In this document: positions 22,256 through 33,733 of the stretch, piece after piece
Layout: every line of letters starts with the position of its first letter
How positions within the stretch are numbered: the stretch's first letter is position 1
From: Spongospora subterranea f. sp. subterranea
Taxonomy: Eukaryota; Endomyxa: Phytomyxea; Phytomyxea; Plasmodiophorida
DNA length: 58,112 bases
Assembly: GCA_049724395.1 (NCBI GenBank)
Contig: JAUGWO010000239.1
Coordinates: 1 to 58,112 of the forward strand
Direction of reading: 5' to 3'
The notes under the pieces: generated by a model
The model's input: only the letters and a program-made list of their open reading frames with translations
Database searches by the model: none
Told to the model about the DNA's origin: nothing
Made by a program: the position numbers and the translations under genes

Positions 22256-22680
22256 CTGCCAACGTTCACATAGGACCCCCGTTCCCTTCTCATTAATCGC
22301 ATGAACCTACGACTTTGTGGGAATCTGCCACCGAGAGAACCTCATAATCCCAGACTTAAACTTCCTCCCTCAACCCTTCAACTTAGTCGTTCAACTGCTC
22401 TCTTCGTCGATTTGTTTGAGAAATCCGCGTTAGCCATCATAATCAACACCAAACCCGCCAATTCTGCCATGAATCCTCTTATCCGAGATCTTTCTACTCT
22501 AAGACGCAACCCTCCATCGTTCGGGGAGCGGCTGGGAGGGTTCTGGCGTGAACTGAGAAGTGAATTCCAGGGGTGGTTGTTTCTGCCACAATGTTATGGT
22601 TCTTCAGTGGATTCTAGAAGTGCTAGCTCGGACGTTCTAGGTACGAAATAATATGTTCTGTGTGGTTCATCATGAACTTT

Positions 22681-22850
22681 GAATCGTCAAGTTGCGGAGC
22701 GAGATGATAAAGACGTCGCCGATCGGCTAAATTGTACTTAGAAAAGTTCGATAAGGCAGTCTACCTCATCTCCTCATGTCCACTTATACAACAGTTATAT
22801 CGACGACGTCTTTATCATCTGCAGAGCAAGCCAACTTGACGATTCCTCGC
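22681..22850. repeat. Foldback element, ~45-base arms
   Basis: GAATCGTCAAGTTG...GATGATAAAGACGTCG at 22681-22725 recurs in reverse complement at about 22799-22850 with small differences, separated by about 75 bases. The right arm translates to YIDDVFIIC, reminiscent of a reverse transcriptase motif, but it is too short to classify. Confidence 0.65.
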
Positions 22851-23873
22851 AGCCCCAGAAGACAAACTTGAACCAAGGAAGTCGTGCACTTGTTCGTTGA
22901 GCTGCTGGCTCGTGCGTAGAACCGGGGCGAGAGTTCAGAGTCGTTGTCCGCCAAAAAAATCCTGGTTTTCACCTTCATTCTGCCTACTGCTGCAATCGCC
23001 GCCGCCCCGAAAAACATTATGCCCAAGTAAAAGTCTGGACTAACTAGTCCTGGAAAAACATCGTCATTCTGACTGCGAACTGTCATTCTTGACAAGCAAA
23101 AAATCTCGATAGCTTGGGAAAAGAGGGTTTAAAGGACTATGCAGATGATCAGTGACAAACTGGCACGGTTTCGTAAATTCTCGTGGCGAAAATTGTTTCT
23201 GGTTGCATGCGACGATTTAACGAGTGGATTTCGTGTTATTCCTTCCACGATGCTCATGAATCGGCACAAAACGGGGATCCAACGTGTGTCATTGCCAGGA
23301 AGCATAAAAAACAATAAAATAAGTTCACTCTCAACTGAAGCCGCTGGGCATATCGTCAATTCGGACCATGACCAACACGCAAATTCACCAGCATCGTTGA
23401 TCGTCGAACGACCCGTATCCCCACCTGCTTCGTGGCCAACAGCCCTAAAACGCGCTGCCATTCTAGCAGTTATCCAGAAACAGTCAAGGTGGATGTACGA
23501 GCAGGGCGAGCTGCTAACCCGTCGCCCGCTCGTTTGTGACCAGACACCGCCCTGTGTATCACCGGCATCCACAACCAGAGGGCGACGCCGCCCACTCCCT
23601 CAGCTGTATCGCCACCCGTTCGCCCGTTGTGATTGTGACTGACTGCCCCACACCCGTCCGACTGAGAAACACCCAATCGGGTGTGTGGTGTTTGGCCCCT
23701 CGCCGCCGTCGCCAGAGCTACCCACACCCTACAGCTCCCTACCCACCTGCACCTCCCTAGGGTACATGCGCGCAACTCCTTAGGTGCAGTGGTTGTAATC
23801 GGTTGCGGCTAATCGCTTGCCGGCAAATGGTCGTCCGTCTTTAGCCCGTTTGGGTCCAGCCAAACCTCGACAG
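22851..23873. other. No recognisable gene
   Basis: Open frames of 147 codons (minus, 23572-23129) and 167 codons (plus, 23139-23642) overlap on opposite strands, and a 103-codon minus frame (23095-22784) contains a hydrophobic block. GC content is high at 23400-23770, which favours chance open frames. I recognise nothing. Confidence 0.4.
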
Positions 23874-26800
23874 ATGTCGCACAGGAATCGTGCCGATCTG
23901 GAAGGGGTTGAAACCAGCCCTGATGGTAGATATATCAGGGTATGGGAAATTTTTCCACGTTTTTTCCAGACCCGATCGCGCACCCGCCATCATTTTTCAA
24001 ATTATTCTCAGCACGAAAGTTGATTGGTTCTGTCCCGACGTTCCGCCAGTTGTTTATTTTGCATGGGTTTTGTAGTTTGACGAAAAACTCGGTGCTGGGG
24101 CGTATAAATCCGTCTGGCTGGCGTACGACACAGATCTAGGAATCGAAGTGGCATGGAATACTGTAGAGTTGAAAAGGTTGCCAGAAAGGGAGAAGATCCG
24201 CTTGAAAAGCGAGACGGATATACTGAAGAATCTGAACCATAACTGTATTATCAACTTCTACAATTCCTGGGAAAACCCTGAGGCGGAGCAGGTTGTTTTC
24301 ACGACCGAGATTGTCACATCGGGCACCCTAAAACAATATGTATCCCGCTTCAAGCCTATCAAGCTAAAAGTGATCAAGAAGTTGGTGTTGCCGCGTTTGT
24401 GTTGCCGTTTGCTGTTTATTTATTTTCTATCAGATGGTGTCGCCAAATCCTTCAAGGTCTTTGCTATCTGCACTCGAAGAACCCGCCAATAATCCAGTCG
24501 GTTCCGTGCTCTTGTACAATTTCAAATATGTTTATTCGCTGGCATGTTTTAGTCGGGATCTAAAGTGTGACAATATTTTCATCAACGGAAGTACCGGTGA
24601 TATACGGATAGGAGATTTGGGTCTTTCAACGATGCGAAATGCCACACATGTTGCCTCCGTGCTCGGTACACCAGAGTTCATGGTTGGCGTCCCGGCCTGT
24701 GTTTTTTTGGTCTTTTTCGCGAATCGTTTATTTTTCGTTCATAGGCCCCAGAGCTGTATGACGAATGGTATACAGAGAAGGTATCATCGTAGTGTTTACG
24801 TAGAGTTATTCGTAATCAACGGCTGTAGGTTGACGTATACGCTTTTGGTATGGTCGTGTTGGAGATGATCAGCAACGAATACCCGTATGCTGAATGTACA
24901 AACACAGCGCAGATTTACAAGAAAGTGTCTGCGGTAAGGGGGATGATTTTCTCGATTTCTGGTGAAAACTTATCGACCAACGTACAGGGAATTCGTCCAG
25001 AGTCACTCAATAGGTTGCCTAATTCGGCAACTCGTGATTTCATTGAGTTATGCCTTGCCAAAAGCAACCTTCGCCTGGCTGCAGAAGATTTGACTCGCCA
25101 CCCGTTTTTGGACCCTCGTTTCATGGATTTCAGGGAAAGATTCTCCATTCCTTACGAACCAATTAATGGGGCCAGTCCCTCTACTCCTTTGGTACAAAGA
25201 TAAGCGCTTCATGCTTCAATTCTAAAATTGTTGTTTAGGTTCCAGTGATGGAGCTAGCTGCAGTTGCGGAGCATAGCCAGCTTTCTACAGATCAACCGAG
25301 TATCATCTGTTTTTGTCTGCAGAAACTCTTTTGACCAATTGTGCCACATAGTTTTCGAGGAAGAACGCCAAGATTCGGCTGCAGATGCAAGTGAGGTTTC
25401 GTCATTGGAGGTGGTGTTGGAAAGTACTGTTGAAAATATCGCTCGAATTGCTTTGCGTCTGGGTTCGTTTAAATTTTTGTGCTGGGTCTCTCCACATTTA
25501 TCTAATTATCTACTTAGATTTAGGAAGCCGTCGCAAAGAGATCAAATTTCCATTTGATCTGGAGTCAGATACTGCTGATGCTGTTGCTGTGGAGATGGTC
25601 AAAGAACTTGGGTTACAACAATCGTCTCAACCAAAACTTGCCGACGTTAGTTTTCTTACGGAATCTCCTGAGGATCGTTCACTTACGTTGACGCAGGGCA
25701 TATACTTAGCCATTAAAGAGGAGAAAGCGAAATGGCGCCAAGCGAAATTGATGCCCAGTAATGTCACTCGCACTGCGTCTGTTGTCGCAGATACTCTGCA
25801 GCATCTTCACATTGCCCCACAACAGTATGGGGCGAGCCTGCAACCTGCTCCACTGGGCACCATAGATGCCGTATGTTTTTGCAATTTCGGTCTTAATTGT
25901 TGACCTCATTTTCGTGACAGATTGCTGATATCTTCACTGGAGTGGCTGCACACCCATTGGAAAAACTTCTGGAACCGTCTCCGCCCACTGCCTCAAATTT
26001 GCCTCAACCCAGTTTTCATGCACAAAGCCAAAATCCATCTCAGGCCAATTTCCCACTTCAAAATCAAACTAATGTCCCATTTGTTAATGCTTCATCTACT
26101 GTACCCCTTACTGGGGCCCAAATTCCGTCACCGTTCCAAGCACAGCAATCGTTGCCGTTCTCCTCCCCCACACCGATCTCCTCATCGTTCTCGGTGCATT
26201 CCTCGTCGTCCGAAAATGGAGTGCTTCCAACGACTGGACAATTCCAAAAGACCGTGCCAGCTGCCGTTGCTCATCCATCCTTGCCTGCAACCCAAGCGGC
26301 ATTTTCTACCCCAGCAGGTTCCACCTCGGGTCTCGCGTCGACAAATTCAATTCCAGTTCAACCACCGCCGTTTTCATCCCTTTCAACAAAAGTTGCTCCA
26401 ACTTTTTTGTCGGATGCCGGCTCTCAAAGCTCCATACCGGTTCCTGGACAAGTTTCGTCTGCGCACAGTTCTGGCATGAGCCAAGCTTCAACGCAGTCAT
26501 CACCTCCATCGGCGGCCCAGTCGCACAATGCCTCGTCTCTTGCAAATCAGTCTCAACCTGTTCCAGGGCATCCAAACCTTCAAGGCTACCCGCAGTCAAC
26601 AACATTTCTTCAGCCCGCACCCCCACCCTTGTCCAAGTTCAATCGGCTCCAATCCAGTTTCCTAGTGCATCCAACACCCCTCCGTTTCCCTCCCAACCAC
26701 CGTCCTCGTTCCAAATCCATTCTCAAAGTTCTCCAACTACCGCGACGCCATATCCGTCGGGTCAGGTTCCTGCGGTCGCTGCTACCGGTGCTCCATCAAC

Positions 26801-28093
26801 TCCGGCCATTTTTGCACAAACACCCAACTTCTCCGCTCCTTCTGGCTCTGTTCCTTCTGCTATCCAGTCTTCACAGCAGTCAAATGGAAACGCCCCGCCG
26901 GTCCAGACGTTTCAGGCTGAACCCCCCAACGCCTCTGCTGAATCAAGTTGGTCCGCTTCGAACATTCCCTCGGCGATATCTGGATCGGGACCGGCCCAAC
27001 CTTTACATGTGTCAGGATTGTCATCGCCGCCTGCAGTGGCGCCACGCGTCGTCAAAAGACGCTCAATCGATGGTGGGATCTTTACTACCCCGTAACCCGG
27101 AATCTAATCTGTATGCACAGATGGCCGGGTTTCAGAATCAGGGATTCAGGAGGGCGAAGGCAGCAATGACAGTGTTTCATCGCGATCGGGTAAATCATCG
27201 CCAGATGCGGTAAACGGCCACACTTGCGTTTTGCATTCGTCAGGTCTAATTATTAGAGCCGTATTCAGGCGCTAGATATGTCTGCCTTCCTATCAGGATT
27301 CGACACATCTATTTTGAACACAACGCAAGTGTCCACATTGCGTTCGATAAGATCACAACTCGATGATTCTATTCGCGCTGTAAGTCCGTCCGTATTCCTG
27401 CATCGCCAACTAACAAGGCTCCCAGTTGAAAGCCCAATACGCAGCCATGTATCGAGAAGCTGTCAATAAGTACAAGTCGGAAGTGGTGGATAGTTTAACA
27501 GGTTGGGGGATTTCTGTTCCTCCCTTGAACCTCAAGGCGCAGGTATCTCGATTTATTGGTCGCATATCGTTAGGTCAATGCCCTCGTAGGGAGTACCCTC
27601 AAATCGGAATCAAGGTGGACATCGTACGTTGAGGTCGGTTGGTCAACTCTCGCGCAGAACTAGAGATGTCATAAATATAGCTCAAGGCTCGTTCTCGGAT
27701 TTGCAGTCGCTCGATGCTCCTGCGTCCGCTCCCAACTCTACAAACAATCCGTTCGTTTGATCTTTGATGATGTTTCGGCTATTTCGTTCTTGTTGATCTT
27801 CCTGTTGTTGCGTCAGATCTTCTGTAAGGGTACCTTCCTCTCAAGGGCCTGACATTGCCGACCATATTTACAATAGGCTGATACAGCCTTTCGCTCCAGC
27901 CGATTCATCTTCTGAATGTTCCCAAGATCTCCAAACAATCAACAGCAGCCAGGCGTCCGTTGCCAACATGCAGCAGGCATCACAACTGCAACCATCTTCT
28001 CAATCACAGCCCATTGGTGGTGGCTACTGGCCCACTGACATGGACATCATCGATCCGTTGGTCTGGGATCATACCACACAACCGTCTTCATAA
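23874..28093 (+). CDS. WNK: WNK-family serine/threonine kinase
   Basis: WNKs sense chloride and osmotic state and activate SPAK/OSR1-type kinases; here only the kinase identity is shown. Start ATG 23874 ([20 protein letters not shown]). The kinase exons give [18 protein letters not shown], with Lys in the glycine loop and Asn (VAWNTVEL) where most kinases have the strand-3 Lys, the WNK hallmark. Further motifs are [18 protein letters not shown] (DLG, not DFG) and [14 protein letters not shown]. Verified introns are 24381-24433, 24497-24552, 24683-24744, 24781-24828 and 24934-24987. An OSR1_C/CCT-like domain follows ([20 protein letters not shown], about 25540-25600). Next is a long Ser/Pro/Gln-rich region (25.9-27.1 kb), a coiled-coil-like part ([19 protein letters not shown], about 27425) and the C-terminus ending TAA 28091-28093. 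In the Pro-rich region the frame shifts near 26600-26640 with no obvious intron of suitable length; this could be an assembly indel or an unrecognised splice. Confidence 0.93.
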
Positions 28094-28679
28094 ACCCTAT
28101 TTAGATATATTGCCATCAAAACCTATCTCTAGATTGCTTCATCAATCCCAGCCTTTCCATAGTTCACGCTTCCCATCAACGTAGTTTCCTTGCAAACCAC
28201 ACGTTATGATATCTAAGCACTATTGCACAACATATATTCAAGGAGCGTATCCTTAGTGCCACAAGGTGGTATTGTTTTCTCCTCGCTTCATTGTCAAGAT
28301 TGTTTCTGTATTCGTGCACAGATCATGAACAGCCCAGTTTTCTTTCCTGTCAACATCTTCCCCAACATCGTCGGATGCGATGGTGCGTCAAACGCAATGC
28401 CTTGGTCTTCCCTTCTCACGTGGTGCACATGTTCTGTTTTGGCGGTTCCGTTCCTGTGTCCATGGCCCTTGGCTGTTTTTTACCTGTTACACCCTCTGTC
28501 CAGGTGCGATATGGTGCGTGGTGTATTCACATTTTCTAAATCCGCATTGGGTGATAATGCAATGGACAGCGTCGGACGCTAGATCATAGAGGATTCGCTG
28601 ATCGATCTCGGGGGCGGATGCTCAGCCTGCTAGTTCGCCGGCATGCCTCGGCTCGTTTCCTCCAGCCGACCCGGTCGCG
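28094..28679. other. Intergenic, no gene seen
   Basis: T/C-rich segment between WNK and the Popeye gene, presumably WNK 3' end and the downstream promoter. Three overlapping plus frames exist but none has recognisable motifs. Confidence 0.5.
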
Positions 28680-29980
28680 ATGCATCTCGATGCTAACGCG
28701 AAGGCCAATCAGTCTCTCGATACGCGAATTTATGACGAAATCGAGATATTTGACCATACCGGGTTCTGCCTCCAAATTCGAGTATAGTGTATGATTCCGG
28801 GATCCGGCCACGTCTCGATTTGCTCAGTTCTTTGTGCTAATCAGGTCGCAACCCTGTCGGGGCATTTAAGTTTCGTCTTATTGGCAGCGTCGTACGGATT
28901 CAAGGATATATTGGACCTACGGCTTATGGCAGTTGCTGCTGGGGGCGCAATGCTAGCGTTCAATTTCTGGCATCCTCATGGCCAACCGTAAATTGCGATT
29001 TTCTTGTCGCCATATGTTTTAACCAACGTGGCTTTCAGGTTATGGCTTCCCTTCAAATGGAACCTGTTGTTCATTGTCACTAATGGAGTTCAGATAGTGA
29101 ATCTGTTGTCTGACGAGAGGAAAGCGCGATTCATGGATCCTGAGCATATTGCAGTATACGAGCAAGTATTTGAACCTGTACATGAATCCACCAATCATTG
29201 ATGCGACTTTGTTGAGCTCATGTTTTTTTGCAGACTGGGTTGAGCAGAGTTGATTTTATGAAGCTCATACGGCAAGCAACTGTTAAACATGTTCCAGAAG
29301 GAACGCATTTATGCTATGAGGGCGCATTGAATCGCAATGTGCTATTGGTGAGTCAAGGCGAAGCCGCCGTCACCATCAGAGGTACAAAAGTGTATAGACT
29401 TGGGGCAGGTCAGTTTATAGGCGAGATGGGGATTCATGTTGGATTACGGCTGCCAAGCGCCATGAGGGCATCGGCAACAGTAACTGCACTCGAGCCAATG
29501 ACGTGTATTTCATGGCAACGGGGGGTTCTGATCGACATTATGGAGAGTGACGACGCAATCGCCAAGGCCGTTCAAGGAGCCATCTCTGCTGATTTGATCA
29601 GGAAACTGACGCATAAAGAACCAGGAGAGATTCTTGCTGATAAGCACCTGCACTGGAAGGCGGAAAAACAATACATGATGCTTCTGGAAAGAGTCATCGA
29701 AAAAGGCCGAATTGACAATCATGAACGAAACATTCTTCGGCGATATCGCATTGTTCATGATATTGACGACCAATGCCATCAGGATATTTTACAGCGATTA
29801 TCCTGGACTGTAAAAGAATATGAAGTGGGAATAAGGGAAAACAAGCACATTCCGAACATCCGCCATGATTCTGCTTTTGGACCTGCCATCGAGCGAAATG
29901 AAGAAGATATCGTTAATTCCGACCGAAGACGAAGATTGGAGAAAAGCGCTGGATTCCACACAGGACTCCTTCTAAACTAA
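28680..29980 (+). CDS. Popeye-domain (POPDC-like) membrane protein with cyclic-nucleotide-binding fold
   Basis: Popeye proteins are multi-pass plasma-membrane proteins whose cytoplasmic domain binds cAMP. Exons are 28680-28781, 28845-28987, 29039-29177 and 29234-29980, giving 376 residues. An N-terminal tail (MHLDANAKANQSLDTRIYDE) is followed by three hydrophobic segments: HLSFVLLAASYG, LMAVAAGGAMLAFNFW and PLWLPFKWNLLFIVTNGVQI. Then comes the Popeye/cNMP fold: FEPTGLSRVDFMKLIRQAT, EGTHLCYEGALNRNVLLVSQ, GEAAVTIRGTKVYRLGAGQF and IGEMGIHVG. The IGEM block corresponds to the phosphate-binding region of cNMP domains. The animal DSPEF ligand motif is not evident, so cAMP binding is only inferred. 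It lies 14 bases from the MED7 stop, tail-to-tail. Confidence 0.85.
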
Positions 29981-29994
29981 TATAGACACTTGAA

Positions 29995-30807
29995 CTATGG
30001 ATTAATGTTGTATTGCCTCCAACAAGCGTCTATTTCAGCGATGAACGAATCGCGTGCGGAAACTTCGCATTTTGAATCCGTTATGGTCATGTCTTGCTGA
30101 ACGGGCGCCACGTGTACGATAGGATGTATAGAGGGAAAGCTATCGATGCGCTCATCATCAAATGTCACTCCATGGGCTCGAAGAAACGATTTGGCTTCCT
30201 CTGCCTTGGCAGTAAGCACTTGAATCTTTTCCTTTCGTTCTTGGATCTGTTTGTGAAGCAATGCGATAACTGTTTGGCGAGCCTGAGTGAATTTCCGAAA
30301 CTCAGGAAAAAACGCCAAACCCTAATACGCGCAGGATATACCTGATGACCTCTCAACTTATTCAAAATATTGGCAATGTTGACGAACAGAGAGTGGAGAT
30401 CTTGTAAACAATCCGACAATTTTGATTGCTTGTCGAGAAGAGCCGTCAACAGATCTGTAAACGACGACGCCGCTCTGCGACATAGTTTCCTGAGACTCAA
30501 GGCGATGGGTTCGTCATCGCTATAAAGCTGTGGGATTGACGGTCCGAGATCGTGAACCAGAAAATCGTTCTGGCAGGCATAGAAACAATGAGATTGCTAG
30601 TTTCAAAACTAAACACGAGAATCACACCGACTGAACTGCGCCGAATTTGACAAAAGGTTCCCTGATAGGAGGTGGAGGCTGTAATATTCCAGGATTCACA
30701 GCGACAGAATCCTGTCCATATAATTTATACAGTACTGGAGGTCTGGGGAATGTGGATTTGTTCACGACCGATTCCATGGGCGGATATGGATGGTTGCTGA
30801 CGTCCAT
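29995..30807 (-). CDS. MED7: Mediator complex subunit MED7
   Basis: MED7 forms the hinge of the Mediator middle module with MED21 and acts in RNA polymerase II transcription. Exons are 30807-30637, 30569-30342 and 30282-29995, giving 228 residues; introns are 67 and 59 bases. The N-terminus has the family's Pro-rich entry: PRPPVLYKLYGQD, then LQPPPPIREPFVKFGA. The middle has LGPSIPQLY and SLRKLCRRAASSFTDLLTAL. The signature helix LHSLFVNIANILNKLRGHQ joins ARQTVIALLHKQIQERKEKI exactly at the expected RPHQAR position once the 59-base intron is removed. A C-terminal tail follows. An upstream in-frame start at 30849 is GTG, so ATG 30807 was chosen. Its 5' end and upstream sequence are duplicated in inverted orientation at about 31870-32030. 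Confidence 0.88.
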
Positions 30808-31039
30808 CCGTGGACTTGGCCTCGCTTGCTCGGCCTCCTTGGCACACACTATCGACTTCTCGACACCTTAGCCAGCTGGTAGGCTAGATGGTATGCTAGA
30901 CACCGATATTTAGCCTATATTGCGGAGTTCTGATAAATTCCTGTTGGGTATGCAAGACAGCAGGAGATATTAGCATTACTGTGGTAGACTAGCCCCTACC
31001 CGGTAGCCGATACATAGAAAACTACCGAAGTGGCGGTAG

Positions 31040-31480
31040 TTTACCATGGTTGGAGGAAACGTCGTTGTTGTTGATGGCGAATGTCAACGAAAGCAATCGA
31101 CGATCAACAGGTAAAATTTCAAAGCTTCGGACGACGTCCGGCTTTGTCAGGCTTGGTTGCATGTTGTGTTTGAGGACCCCATCACGGGAAGTGACCAGAA
31201 GCAAGAGACATTTTGATCCAGAGTTGAAGACCGGTTCAATATCGGGATTGAACCAGCGGCAGCAGATTACAGAACAACGTCATCGTTGCAATCGAGATGG
31301 TCGCCCCTACAAGCATCGATTTCTGGATTTTGTGGAATTTACCAGCTTGTACACAATGAGGCCTCAGCTGGTCTCCAGAACCATTTTGGAGATTTGCGTA
31401 GAACTTCCCACGAACTCATTGAGGTGACGGCAACATTGGTTTTGGGCATGCCTTCAAAGCGACACAAGGCTTCTTGTGTG
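31040..31480 (+). mobile_element. Myb/NAM-type transposon gene copy 1
   Basis: This and two neighbours encode pieces of the SANT/NAM-associated DNA-binding protein family carried by PIF/Harbinger-like and related DNA transposons. Copy 1 shows an ISKLRTTSGF block, an RWSPLQASISGFCGIYQLVH block (in another frame) and RRTSHELIEVTATLVLG. It is frame-broken. Confidence 0.6.
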
Positions 31481-31830
31481 TAGTCTTCTGGAGACCAGCC
31501 TCAGTGCACCTCATTGTGTACAAGCTTGTAAATTCCACAAAAATTTAAAAATCGATGCTTGTAAAAAAGAGCACAACCATTGCAACGATGACGTTGTTCT
31601 GTAATCTGCTGTCGTTGGTTCAACCTCGATATTGATCCGGTCTACAACTCTGGACCAAAACATCTCTTGCTTCTGGTCAATTCCCGTGATGGGGTCCTCA
31701 GACACAAGCAACCAAGCGCCGGACGTCATTCTTAGCTTTGAATTTTTTGAATCTTGATCGTTGATGGCTTTTGTGTTGAGATTCGCCATCAACAAGGACC
31801 GTACTACGGCCACTTCGGGAGTTTCTGAAA
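31445..31830 (-). mobile_element. Myb/NAM-type transposon gene copy 2 (inverted)
   Basis: It has the best-preserved N-terminal domain of the three: AWLLVSEDPITGIDQKQEMF then WSRVVDRINIEVEP and YRTTSSLQ, the characteristic SEDP-TG--QK---FW--V core. It forms a near-palindrome with copy 1 and is followed by frame changes. Confidence 0.7.
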
Positions 31831-31972
31831 ATCAGCTGTATGGTAGTGGCTAGGCTACTCTAGCCTAGCAATTTCCAAAACCCCGCAATGTACTGTACAA
31901 AAAAAATAGGCTAAATATAGTATTAGCATAGTCTTAGCAAACCCTCTAGCCTACCCGTTTTCGAGAGTCCAG

Positions 31973-32497
31973 ATGTGTGTCAAGAAGGCCGAACCAGCGA
32001 GGCCAAGTCTACGGATGGCCAAGACATCAGCTTCCATCCATATCCGCTGGTCCAGAGTTGAAGACCGGCTCAATATCGGGATTGAACCAACGGCAGAAAA
32101 TTACACGACGAACATCATCGCTGCAACCCGAGATGATCGCCCCTACAAGCATTCATTTCTAAATTTGGTGGAATTTACCAGCGTGTACACAATGAGGAGC
32201 ACTCATGCTGGTTTCCAGAAGACTGCACACAAGAAACCTTGTGTCGCTTTGAAGACGTGCCCACCGGTCCCCAGTTCATCAGAACATGCTAAACTTTTAC
32301 TTGGATCCTCTATTAGAAGGTTTGCTATCCACTATGCCCATAAACAATATCAAGAAAAACTGAAAAAAGAATTACGGCATCGGAAAGCAGAACTGAAACG
32401 AGATCAAGATCAAGCCATCTTACAATTAACGAAAAAAGATTTCTCACACCATCTCATCCTACTAAAGCAACGCAGCCGTTTAAAAAAAATGGTCTAG
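31973..32497 (+). mobile_element. Myb/NAM-type copy 3 fused to MED7 leader
   Basis: The open frame 31973-32497 begins with a MED7-leader-like peptide (MCVKKAEPARPSLRMAKTSA), continues into IRWSRVEDRLNIGIEPTAEN from the Myb/NAM family, and ends in a basic coiled-coil (KLKKELRHRKAELKRDQDQA). It is 174 codons without a stop. Whether it is expressed is unknown; structurally it is a chimaera of host 5' sequence and transposon sequence. Confidence 0.55.
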
Positions 32498-32499
32498 GC

Positions 32500-33400
32500 G
32501 CACAGAAAAAAGCTCGCCCTGTCCGCCCAAGCCAAAGAGCTCGACAAGCACCAAACGCAGATTCCGCAAATCTAAAACCCAAGAATTCAGGACGAAATTC
32601 AAAGCACGCAAACACATCTTCCAAAAGCAATGTATTCTAAGAGCTCTCTGAACACCACAATCACCAACACCCGCTTCCATAATTTGCTACTTTCTAACTT
32701 TCGTCCAACTCTTGATCTCAAAGTTTTTGGCCTCGGCGCGAAAGATATTTCCAAGGCTTCGAAACCACAGTCGACTGCATACTTTGATGCTATCGCAGTT
32801 ACCGTTAAATCCATGGCGGGGTTTAACTCTTTTAAAATTAGCGGCGAGATCAGTCTTGAGTTTCTGAACCTTAGATTGTTTTCAAATCAAAATTGTCTTT
32901 AGGACCTTACTTTCATTGACTGCTTGATCGGTGTAGTTCTTCAGAGTGTTTTTGACGACTTTGTCTAGATTGGATAACAATGGTGTAAGTATCCCGGTTC
33001 GAGCTGCATCATTTATCTCGTAGTATAGTTTTACGGTAATTGAGGTCAACTTTGGAGAGATTGCAGCTTTGTATTGGACTGACTAAAGCAGAAAAACAGT
33101 ACTTTGTGTGTCAGCCATGGCAGGTGCTATAGCATTTCTTCTGTTACGCGGACCTGCATCAATTGGTGAATCATGTAGGAGTGATTTTAGGGTATTAGGA
33201 GCTTATAGGCTGTTTCTGTTTATTCTAAGTAGTATTTAGCACTTTAGATTTTTGAAATCTGAGCAATATTGGCCGAGATATAGCCTCCGCACCTTCAAAA
33301 CGCACCTGAGTGTCTTTTGTACGCACCACGGACTTTTTGACCAGTCACACAGTGACTGGCCACTGCGGAGTTACCGTAGAGGACAATAGTATCCATCCAC
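32500..33400. other. No recognisable gene
   Basis: Short frames only. A 90-codon plus frame at 32630-32902 has no known motif. An A/T-rich tail leads into the next transposon. Confidence 0.45.
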
Positions 33401-33733
33401 ATTTAGGTCCGTAGATGGATGCTAATAATGTCACGGCATACATATACTTTTTTTATTCGTGCGGTAAAAATGGAAAAAATTTTGTCATAAACAATCTGAA
33501 ATTGAGTAATTTTGTCATGCCACCTGAAAAAATCTCCGTTTTTGCTCATCGCATTTTTTCACGCACTTTGTTGAAACAAAAATCGTTTAAAAAATTGAGT
33601 AATTTTGTCATGCCACCTGGAAAAATCTCCGTTTTTGCTCGTCGCACTTTTTCACGCACTTTTGACGGCATGAAAAATATCGTGCCATTCTGCGGGAACC
33701 CACTGCCGAATTCAAATCTGTCTCTCGAACATC

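Larger units (their letters stand above)
30785..32035. repeat. Inverted duplication of the MED7 5' end and promoter
   Basis: The sequence around the MED7 start and its upstream 100 bases (about 30785-30935) recurs in reverse orientation at about 31870-32035. Shared landmarks are TAGGCTAAATAT, CTAGCCTACC and the codons for a KAEPARPSLRM-like peptide (EAEQARPSPRM in MED7). In the duplicate the GTG of the MED7 copy is ATG. The copy is fused to the Myb/NAM-like copy 3. Similarity is moderate with indels. Confidence 0.7.

Noticed and set aside
22798-22850. YIDDVFIIC resembling a reverse transcriptase catalytic motif.
   Set aside because: Only about 20 codons, inside a foldback arm, with no flanking reverse transcriptase blocks; insufficient for a call.
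23129-23642. Overlapping 147- and 167-codon frames on opposite strands.
   Set aside because: GC-rich sequence makes long chance frames likely; neither has known motifs or splice support.
30283-30345. An apparent 20-base intron in MED7 (GTATATCC to ATTAG).
   Set aside because: A 59-base GT-AG intron (30341-30283) joins RGHQ directly to ARQTV, matching the MED7 family's RPHQAR sequence, and has the normal size for this genome.
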